A stretch of DNA of 11,744 nucleotides from Candidatus Heimdallarchaeota archaeon (GTDB taxonomy: Archaea > Asgardarchaeota > Heimdallarchaeia > Heimdallarchaeales > Heimdallarchaeaceae). Location: positions 1 to 11,744 of the forward strand of contig JAEOTG010000081.1 of NCBI GenBank assembly GCA_016839985.1, in the 5' to 3' direction. Below the pieces are notes generated by a model. That model was not told where the DNA came from, ran no database searches, and was given only the letters and a program-made list of their open reading frames with translations. Both the position numbers and the translations under genes were made by a program. Each line of letters starts with the position of its first letter. The first letter of the stretch is position 1. This document shows, piece after piece, positions 6,402 through 11,744 of this stretch.

Positions 6402-8054
6402 TTATTCGTATAGTTGTACTAAACGGTCTCTTACTAAGTCGCTTCTATATTCTGGCAGTAGTATAGGTGCATATCGTTTTTCTTTCAGACCAGTTGCTTC
6501 TAGCTCTTTTGAAGACTTTCTAACATGATCTAGAGATAGTTTTCCTATCTTTACTTTCTTATATTCCTTTGCAGCTGTAATACCAGCTCTTCGTCCAAAA
6601 ACATTTATCTCAAGAAGAGAGTTACCCATCAAACGATTTTTACCATGAACACCTCCAGAAACTTCTCCAGAGATTAATAATCCTTGAATGGAAGAATGAC
6701 ACCATTCATCATGTAGAACTCCTCCATTTTGATAGTGAAGTGTTGGATAAACAAGAATGGGATCTACTGTCAAATCTATGCCAAATCTCTGGAACATTCT
6801 ATCCATAGCTGATAAATTTTTCTTGATGGTTCCTTTTCCTCTGATTTCTTCAATTAGAGGTGAATCTAACCAAACTCCGCGCATTCCTGTTGGAGTTTCA
6901 ATAAAGTTTTCTGTATCAGTACAGCATTTGATAATCGCAGAAGCTTCAACATCACGTGGTTCAAGAGGATAACATACTTGTTCACCATTTTGACCTAATA
7001 CTTGTGCTCCTAAACCTCTTACTTTTTCTGTTATTAAAAGTCCTACAATTTGTTCTGGGTAAGCTGCTCCTGTTGGATGAAATTGTGTAGATTCAAGGTT
7101 TCTTAATTTTGTTCCAGCTCTATAAGCCATTAACACTCCATCCATTGTAGCACCATAATGGTTTGTTGTTGGAAATCCTGCAACATGCAATCTTCCAAAA
7201 CCTCCAGTTGCCATTATAGTAGTCTTAGCTCTAACTACGAAATATTGTTTTGTTTCCATGTGATATAAAACTGCTCCACCTATTCTTCCTGTTTCATCAG
7301 TAAGTAGTTCAACTGCTGGAGTAAATTCAAGTAAAGGAATGTTAAGATCTCGAAATTCATCTCTTACAACTCTGAAAATTTCTAATCCTGTATAATCTTT
7401 TGAACTATGCATTCTAAAACGAGAAGTTCCTCCTCCTGAGAGTACCATGAAATTCCCATTTTCATCTAAATCATACATCACACCTAAATCCTTATGCCAT
7501 TTGATTACTGAAGGGGCATCGTTTACAAGAGCTTTGGCTAATTCAGGAATATTATCAAAATGACCACCTCCAACTGCGTCAAGATAATGTATAAGCGGTG
7601 AATCTTCTGGTCTATCTGCTGCTTGGATTCCTCCTTGAGCCATAACTGTGTTTGCATCTCCATGCCTTAGCTTGGAACTAACCAGAATTTCATCAACAGG
7701 TACACCAGAGTAATGAGCCCACAGACCAGCAGCTGTTCCAGCACCACCTGCTCCGATTATTAATACTCCAACATCATAATCAATCTTTGAAAGATCTATA
7801 TAATCAGGATTAATTGCAGGATAGGATTCAAGAATATCTGCAACCTCTACAGGTACTATGTCTCCTTTGTTTACTCCATAAGAAAGCGCTCTTTTCACTT
7901 CTGCTCTATAATCTGGATGATAATTCTTTAAAACATCATCACGTTCTTGCATTGTCATGTGAGGTATAACTTCATCAATACGCTTGCTTCTTGTCTTGTT
8001 AACATTTTCTATAGATTTTCTCATTTCTTCAGTATAACCATCTATTAACTTCAT
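6402..8054 (-). CDS. frdA: Fumarate reductase/succinate dehydrogenase flavoprotein subunit (TfrA/FrdA-like)
   Basis: A 550-residue soluble flavoprotein, predicted to interconvert fumarate and succinate. From the ATG at 8054: the FAD-binding GAGGAG is at about 101-106, followed by AQGGI. Active-site residues known from fumarate reductases are present: H326 in QFHPTG, E343 and R346 in TEKVRG, H440 in LHYQNGG and R474 in GVHGKNRLMGNS. The His that binds FAD covalently in membrane FrdA/SdhA (the SHT before AxGG) is Asn here (N135), so FAD should be non-covalent, as in soluble enzymes. About 95 residues precede the FAD domain, where FrdA normally has about 10. The frame opens at a GTG at 8063, but that GTG is part of the Shine-Dalgarno GAGGTG, so ATG 8054 is the start. 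It is the last gene of the hdr/frd operon, with 12 nt after the FrdB stop. No membrane-anchor genes are nearby. Confidence 0.88.
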   Translation of the reverse strand: MKLIDGYTEEMRKSIENVNKTRSKRIDEVIPHMTMQERDDVLKNYHPDYRAEVKRALSYGVNKGDIVPVEVADILESYPAINPDYIDLSKIDYDVGVLIIGAGGAGTAAGLWAHYSGVPVDEILVSSKLRHGDANTVMAQGGIQAADRPEDSPLIHYLDAVGGGHFDNIPELAKALVNDAPSVIKWHKDLGVMYDLDENGNFMVLSGGGTSRFRMHSSKDYTGLEIFRVVRDEFRDLNIPLLEFTPAVELLTDETGRIGGAVLYHMETKQYFVVRAKTTIMATGGFGRLHVAGFPTTNHYGATMDGVLMAYRAGTKLRNLESTQFHPTGAAYPEQIVGLLITEKVRGLGAQVLGQNGEQVCYPLEPRDVEASAIIKCCTDTENFIETPTGMRGVWLDSPLIEEIRGKGTIKKNLSAMDRMFQRFGIDLTVDPILVYPTLHYQNGGVLHDEWCHSSIQGLLISGEVSGGVHGKNRLMGNSLLEINVFGRRAGITAAKEYKKVKIGKLSLDHVRKSSKELEATGLKEKRYAPILLPEYRSDLVRDRLVQLYE

Positions 8055-8060
8055 TTTTTT

Positions 8061-8066
8061 CACCTC
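8061..8066 (-). promoter_or_regulatory. Shine-Dalgarno that fixes the frdA start
   Basis: GAGGTG on the minus strand lies 6 nt before ATG 8054. Its last three bases form the in-frame GTG that would otherwise look like an upstream start codon at 8063. Confidence 0.7.
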
Positions 8067-8780
8067 TTAGCTAGACTCCATATCTCTTTTCTTGTATCTC
8101 TCTTCTATCTTTTCTTTAGAGAGAGCCATTATTTCTTTGAAACCTTCTTCGTATTTCCCTTCTTCAATTTCTTTGATTCTTTCGTCTAAGTAATTTGGTG
8201 TTTCCATTATGTATTTTCCATAAAGACGTCTGGCTAGTTGAGCAACATGATATTGAGGGATTTCTGCTGGACATCGGATTGCACATAGACCACAAGATAC
8301 ACAATCAAAGCTTTCTTCTGCAGCTCTATCTATTTGTCCTTGAAGACTAAATTGAACATAATCCATTACTTTTATGTCTTGAGGACAAACTTTGCTACAA
8401 GCATTACAACTTAGACATCTTGCAACTTCTGGGAAAAATCGAAGAATAGCATTCGCTGAAGGTGTAAGTGAATTAACATCATACGCTGGTTTATCTGCGG
8501 GAACAAAGGGAAGTTGAGCTAGAACCATTCCTTCTTCTACCATAGTTTGACAAGCTAAAGCTGTATAGATGCGAAAATCACCTTCTTTTCTATATATAGT
8601 TGAGCAAGCTCCACAAAAACCTGCTCTACACCCAGACCCTCTAGTAAATTTGTATCCAACATGTTCCATTGCTTTCATTATAGTTAAAGTAGGAGGAACA
8701 TCATATGCTTGCCCCATTATGTATATTTTAATTGTGGGGATTGCTTCTTTCTTTGTATTTTCTGATTTTGTTTTTGACAT
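8067..8780 (-). CDS. frdB: Fumarate reductase/succinate dehydrogenase iron-sulfur subunit-like protein
   Basis: A 237-residue electron-transfer protein. Residues about 15-95 form a plant-type [2Fe-2S] domain with C51, C56, C59 and C77 (GCRAGFCGAC...LAC). A helical ferredoxin domain follows with two complete four-Cys sets: C122, C125, C128, C132P and C160, C163, C166, C170P. Membrane SdhB/FrdB proteins have a [3Fe-4S] site and quinone-facing residues in the second position; here both sets look like regular [4Fe-4S] sites. That fits a soluble partner instead of a quinone. Methanogen TfrB fuses such a module to an HdrB-like domain; here the HdrB-like part is the separate preceding gene. The N-terminal lead is Lys/Glu-rich. 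The tail about 195-237 is charged and helical. The start at ATG 8780 is supported by GAGGT 6 nt upstream, overlapping the hdrB stop. Confidence 0.88.
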   Translation of the reverse strand: MSKTKSENTKKEAIPTIKIYIMGQAYDVPPTLTIMKAMEHVGYKFTRGSGCRAGFCGACSTIYRKEGDFRIYTALACQTMVEEGMVLAQLPFVPADKPAYDVNSLTPSANAILRFFPEVARCLSCNACSKVCPQDIKVMDYVQFSLQGQIDRAAEESFDCVSCGLCAIRCPAEIPQYHVAQLARRLYGKYIMETPNYLDERIKEIEEGKYEEGFKEIMALSKEKIEERYKKRDMESS

Positions 8781-8786
8781 TTTATA

Positions 8787-8791
8787 ACCTC
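8787..8791 (-). promoter_or_regulatory. Shine-Dalgarno of frdB overlapping the hdrB stop
   Basis: GAGGT on the minus strand lies 6 nt before ATG 8780 and shares bases with the TAG stop of the preceding hdrB-like gene. Confidence 0.6.
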
Positions 8792-9690
8792 TACTTGAAT
8801 TCTAATTCTTTTAACAAAATTCGAGGATCAATTTTATGATCTTCAAAATGATTTATTTCAACAGGCTCACCCATTGCTAGAGCCATGAGTTGACTAAAAT
8901 AAAAAATAGGTATAGCGTCTTTTTTACCTGTTTTTTCCATTAACATCTTTTGTTGTTGATCTAGATTGTAAGCACATAAGGGGCATGCTACTGCTAAAGC
9001 ATTAGCTCCTCGAGCTGTTGCTGAATCAATAATTTTCTGAACTTGTCTTGTCACAATATCTTCATCACTAACTATATGATAAGATCCACAACAATATTTG
9101 AATAATGGAGAAAATATAGCTTCAGCCCCTAAACTTTCTATCAAATTTTCTAGTACTGAAGGCATTTCTTCATCATCTATCTTCGCTACTTTTGGATGTA
9201 ATAACATACAACCATAATATGGGGTGATTTTAAAACCTTTCAACGGTTTGACTACCTTACTAGCAATTTTAGCGTATCCTATATTGTCTCTTAAAATCTC
9301 TAGAAAATGTTTTACTTCCATATCACTAGAATACGTTTCTTCATCATCTTCTAGTTGGTAGTTAATTACATCCAATTTTTCAGGATTTTCCCGTACTTCA
9401 CTATTTACTATTTTTAGTGTACTATTACACATCGAACATAGCGTTACTATATCCTGAGATGAATTTTCTAGTCCTTCAACGTGTTTTCTTGATCGAGCAA
9501 GCACTCTCACAGGAGCTATTCTTTTCATTAAATTATCAGTAGTCATAGTGTGTACTGTGCCACAACAATTCCAATTAGGGATTTCAACAAGTTCAGCTTC
9601 TAGCTTTTTACTCACTGCTATTGCTGATTTTTCAAATCCCTTAGCATTTGTTTTTAGATTGCATCCTGGAAAGTATGAATAGTTAACCAT
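8791..9690 (-). CDS. hdrB: HdrB-like protein with two CCG domains
   Basis: A 299-residue cytoplasmic protein with two complete CCG motifs (from ATG 9690): C10, C42-C43, C85 and C88; then C161, C200-C201, C236 and C239. In methanogen HdrB these bind two non-cubane [4Fe-4S] clusters that reduce the CoM-S-S-CoB disulfide. With all ten Cys present, a disulfide- or other reductase-type cluster pair is likely. Without methanogenesis genes in view, the substrate may differ, or the clusters may simply relay electrons to FrdB/FrdA. The frame opens at GTG 9702 overlapping the hdrC stop, but AGGGTGA at 9699-9705 is a good ribosome-binding site for ATG 9690, from which the protein begins MVNYSYFPGC as in relatives. 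It lies between hdrC and frdB with 8-10 nt spacing. Confidence 0.9.
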   Translation of the reverse strand: MVNYSYFPGCNLKTNAKGFEKSAIAVSKKLEAELVEIPNWNCCGTVHTMTTDNLMKRIAPVRVLARSRKHVEGLENSSQDIVTLCSMCNSTLKIVNSEVRENPEKLDVINYQLEDDEETYSSDMEVKHFLEILRDNIGYAKIASKVVKPLKGFKITPYYGCMLLHPKVAKIDDEEMPSVLENLIESLGAEAIFSPLFKYCCGSYHIVSDEDIVTRQVQKIIDSATARGANALAVACPLCAYNLDQQQKMLMEKTGKKDAIPIFYFSQLMALAMGEPVEINHFEDHKIDPRILLKELEFK

Positions 9691-9698
9691 TTTGTTTT

Positions 9699-9705
9699 TC
9701 ACCCT
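9699..9705 (-). promoter_or_regulatory. Shine-Dalgarno of hdrB containing the hdrC stop
   Basis: AGGGTGA on the minus strand lies 8 nt before ATG 9690. Its TGA is the stop codon of hdrC and its GTG (9702) is a decoy in-frame start. Confidence 0.65.
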
Positions 9706-10109
9706 GTCATCTTCCTGAAACTCCCAACTAATGCGATATTAGGGAGTTTTTCCAAAACATCTTTAGGGATATTTGCAATTTTAACTTTTTCTGGTTCCTC
9801 TCTCAATATATACTCACGTACAGCTTCCATTAATGCAGCAACATCAATTTCTCGAGGACATCTTGTAGTGCAAGTTAAACAACTAGCACAGATCCAATGA
9901 GTATTTGCTTGTAATACTTTTTCTTTTTGACCCATTTGTATATGGTTGATCAACTGATTGACAGTTAAATCCATTTTATTACTGAATGCACAACCTGCTG
10001 AACACTTTCCACACTGGTAACAACTATATATGTTCTGACCGGAAATTTCCTCAATCTTTTCAATAAATTCTTTTTCTTCCTGTCCGAATTTGATATACTC
10101 ATACGACAT
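9699..10109 (-). CDS. hdrC: HdrC-like iron-sulfur subunit
   Basis: A 136-residue small ferredoxin-like protein that, in heterodisulfide reductase, carries electrons from HdrA to HdrB. It has two [4Fe-4S] motifs: C30, C33, C36, C40 (SCYQCGKCSAGC) and C74, C77, C80, C84P (ICASCLTCTTRCP). The C-terminal LP..ALVGSFRKMTG is the typical HdrC ending. There are no membrane spans, so this is the soluble HdrABC type rather than HdrDE. The start ATG 10109 overlaps the end of the maturation protease gene by 11 nt; GAGGAGG at 10122-10128 is a ribosome-binding site with a rather long 12-nt spacer. The gene is followed without a gap by hdrB. Confidence 0.92.
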   Translation of the reverse strand: MSYEYIKFGQEEKEFIEKIEEISGQNIYSCYQCGKCSAGCAFSNKMDLTVNQLINHIQMGQKEKVLQANTHWICASCLTCTTRCPREIDVAALMEAVREYILREEPEKVKIANIPKDVLEKLPNIALVGSFRKMTG

Positions 10110-10593
10110 TTGTTTCTATTTCCTCCTCTATTTCTTGGAGTATATATTTGTAAACTTCATCTACAATTTCATCAAACTTAGTTTGAATCACTGGAGTAAG
10201 CTCATCACTGAACTCCAACACGTTAATAATTTCGATTCCAAGGATTGCAATATCCTTTGGAATATCGTTATACATTTGATTGCAAAATTCTAAAGCAGTA
10301 AAGAAGTCCATATTGTGGTAATCCGAAATGTGCAAAGCACTTGCAAAATCATCTGATTGAAGGTGTACAACCGTTCCCTTTGCATATTTGCCAGTTTGTA
10401 TAGAATCAACTAAGATTATTTTTTCATATCCTCTGAAAATTTCTACTAGACCTATCCCTGCTAAAGATACATCTTCTATTATTTCTACAAATTCTGGTAA
10501 GGAGTAAGTATCTCTAATATACTCTACTACTTTGATGCCTATCGCATCATCACCAACTATAGGATTACCCAAACCAATTAATCCAATTTTCAT
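10099..10593 (-). CDS. [NiFe]-hydrogenase maturation protease (HycI/HybD/FrcD family)
   Basis: A 164-residue endopeptidase that clips the C-terminal tail of a [NiFe]-hydrogenase large subunit after nickel insertion. The N-terminal GLGNPIVGDDAIG (residues 7-19) is the family signature. The three nickel-sensing ligands D16, D63 and H93 fall almost exactly where HybD has E16, D62 and H93. Length is normal (about 150-175). The frame opens at GTG 10623 inside the end of hdrA, adding ten hydrophilic residues. ATG 10593 is the better start because AAGGA sits 7 nt upstream (10601-10605) and the protein then begins MKIGLIGLGNP. It is nested between hdrA and hdrC, implying that its hydrogenase client is encoded next to hdrA, probably beyond the right edge (an Mvh-type group 3 enzyme is the known HdrA partner). 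Confidence 0.9.
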   Translation of the reverse strand: MKIGLIGLGNPIVGDDAIGIKVVEYIRDTYSLPEFVEIIEDVSLAGIGLVEIFRGYEKIILVDSIQTGKYAKGTVVHLQSDDFASALHISDYHNMDFFTALEFCNQMYNDIPKDIAILGIEIINVLEFSDELTPVIQTKFDEIVDEVYKYILQEIEEEIETNVV

Positions 10594-10600
10594 AATCTTT

Positions 10601-10605
10601 TCCTT
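10601..10605 (-). promoter_or_regulatory. Shine-Dalgarno deciding the protease start
   Basis: AAGGA on the minus strand lies 7 nt before ATG 10593, favouring that start over the GTG at 10623 that overlaps hdrA. Confidence 0.5.
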
Positions 10606-10612
10606 ACCATTT

Positions 10613-11744
10613 TTATCCTTCACTAAGTGCTTGAATCAGATTCAAGATCTGATTATCTGTATAACCAAGGTGATTAATAGCACCATTCAAACATGCAGCT
10701 GCACAAGAACCACATCCTTTACAGACTGCTTCATTCACACTGGCTACTTCATATGAATGTCCATATCTATCAATTACTTTCAATTCAATAGCTCCATATG
10801 GACAAGATTCAACACAGAAACCACAACCTCTGCATAAGAATTCATCTACTTGAGCGATTGTTGCTTCAACTTCAAGCTCTTTTTGAGCTAATATATTACA
10901 TGCTTTTACTGCAGCTCTTCCAGCCTGAGATACTGTGTCTGGTATATCTCTTGGACCAGAAGCTGTTCCTGCAACAAAAACTCCAGTAATAGCAGTTTCA
11001 ACTGGTTTTAATTTTGGATGAGCTTCCCTAACAAAACCTATAATATCAGTTGAAAGTTTGAGTATTTTGGAAATTTCTTTTGTCCCCTCACTAGGTACCA
11101 TACCTGTAGCTAATACAACTAAATCAGCATGTAATTCAACAGTTTCAGCAGTTATAGTATTTACTCCTCTAACTAGAACTTTGTCAACATCTTGAATAAG
11201 TTCTGAAACCTTTCCTCTAATGAATATAACATTCTCTTCTTCTGCAGCTCTTTGATAAAATTCTTCGTAATCCTTACCTCCAGTTCTAATGTCGATGTAA
11301 AAATTAATTGCAAGAGCATCAGGAACCAATTGTTTGAACATTAATGCATGCTTAGTTGAATACATACAACATATCTTTGAGCAGTGAGGAAGATGTTTTG
11401 CAGGATCACGAGAGCCTGCGCAATGAATGAAAACTATGGTTTTAGGTTTTTTTCCATCTGAAGGACGTCTGATAACTCCTTCTGTTGGTCCACCTGCTGA
11501 AATTAATCTTTCAAATTCTAATCCTGAAATGACATCATGAATTGACCCATAACCATATTCACCTAGGTTCTCAATTGGATAAGTATCAAAACCAGTAGCA
11601 ACAACGATGGCACCAAATTCCTCTTCTATTATTTCTGGTTGCATGTCAAAGTCAATAGCTTCTGGTTCACAAACATCTTTACATTTGGAACATACGAGAG
11701 GTTCAATGCCTAAACAAGTTTGTGGATCAATGATATAAGATGCT
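10613..11744 (-). CDS. hdrA: HdrA-like electron-bifurcating flavoprotein (5' part cut off)
   Basis: The C-terminal 376 residues of HdrA; translation enters at the right edge and the N-terminal part is missing, so an internal ATG at 11644 is not the true start. HdrA carries the FAD thought to split electron pairs between ferredoxin and the HdrBC branch. Visible in order: a Cys cluster motif ID..TCLGIEPLVCSKC..VC (C-x7-C-x2-C-x3-C) near the edge; AIVVATGFDTYP of the FAD domain; the HdrA-specific HCAGSRD...HCSKICCMYSTKHA; LVVLATGM; GVFVAGTASGPRDIPDTVSQAGRAA; then two C-terminal ferredoxin motifs, FLCRGCGFCVESCP and AVCKGCGSCAAAC (the last Cys is followed by Leu, not Pro). It ends with the usual DNQILNLIQAL helix. 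All Cys are normal, with no in-frame TGA. The maturation protease ATG follows the stop by 19 nt. Confidence 0.93.
   Translation of the reverse strand, partial: ASYIIDPQTCLGIEPLVCSKCKDVCEPEAIDFDMQPEIIEEEFGAIVVATGFDTYPIENLGEYGYGSIHDVISGLEFERLISAGGPTEGVIRRPSDGKKPKTIVFIHCAGSRDPAKHLPHCSKICCMYSTKHALMFKQLVPDALAINFYIDIRTGGKDYEEFYQRAAEEENVIFIRGKVSELIQDVDKVLVRGVNTITAETVELHADLVVLATGMVPSEGTKEISKILKLSTDIIGFVREAHPKLKPVETAITGVFVAGTASGPRDIPDTVSQAGRAAVKACNILAQKELEVEATIAQVDEFLCRGCGFCVESCPYGAIELKVIDRYGHSYEVASVNEAVCKGCGSCAAACLNGAINHLGYTDNQILNLIQALSEG

Noticed and set aside
6757..6972. Plus-strand reading frame within frdA
   Set aside because: It is antisense to conserved FrdA sequence, with no ribosome-binding site and no recognisable protein pattern.
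8569..8787. Plus-strand reading frame within frdB
   Set aside because: It is antisense to the [2Fe-2S] Cys cluster of the FrdB-like protein; a shadow frame.
10090..10293. Plus-strand frame starting in hdrC
   Set aside because: It is a hydrophobic shadow produced by the Glu/Lys-rich C-terminus of the protease read in reverse; no promoter.
10532..10756. Plus-strand frame spanning the hdrA/protease junction
   Set aside because: It is antisense to both the protease signature and the last HdrA ferredoxin motif; its cysteines mirror nothing functional.
10613..11644. HdrA beginning at the internal ATG at 11644
   Set aside because: The frame is open through the right edge and encodes a conserved HdrA Cys cluster before that ATG, so the gene is cut by the window rather than short.

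Overview
The window is AT-rich (about one-third GC by eye) and reads as archaeal. Lead genes have TATA-like boxes about 25-30 nt before their start codons and little or no leader. Genes inside operons have Shine-Dalgarno sites matching an archaeal 16S tail (GAGGTG, GGGTGA, GGAGG). The gene content (heterodisulfide-reductase subunits HdrA/B/C, a [NiFe]-hydrogenase maturation protease, soluble fumarate-reductase subunits) suggests an anaerobic, H2- and ferredoxin-dependent organism. A low-GC Asgard-type or methanogen-related archaeon would fit, but lineage cannot be fixed from this sequence.

Left part (1-1887, minus strand): the first 366 codons of a cyclic amidohydrolase of the dihydropyrimidinase/hydantoinase type, cut by the window edge; a 67-residue single-span membrane protein; and a 124-residue SnoaL/NTF2-like protein. 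A divergent promoter region (1888-1999) then leads into a two-gene plus-strand ABC exporter operon (ATPase 2000-3001, permease 2998-4404, 4-nt overlap). It ends tail-to-tail, 7 nt away, with the next minus-strand genes.

Middle part (4412-6294, minus strand): a metallo-beta-lactamase-fold hydrolase and two tandem, paralogous 188-residue histidine phosphatases (about 40% identical, gap-free, hand count). Both phosphatases have Lys where the second conserved Arg of the family normally sits.

Right part (6402 to beyond 11744, minus strand): a tightly packed operon read in the order hdrA (3' part only), hydrogenase maturation protease, hdrC, hdrB, frdB-like, frdA-like. Gaps are short or negative, and stop codons are embedded in the next gene's ribosome-binding site. 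The most economical reading is a soluble complex in which HdrA (FAD, ferredoxin domains) passes electrons through HdrC and HdrB and/or the FrdB-like iron-sulfur protein to a FrdA-type flavoprotein with a complete fumarate/succinate active site. The embedded maturation protease predicts [NiFe]-hydrogenase genes nearby, probably past the right edge. This amounts to a candidate H2-driven, flavin-based bifurcating fumarate reductase (or the reverse, a succinate oxidation device), related to but organised differently from the methanogen thiol:fumarate reductase TfrAB. It is the most interesting part of the window. No tRNA, rRNA, CRISPR array, transposon or gene-free stretch over 300 bases was seen.
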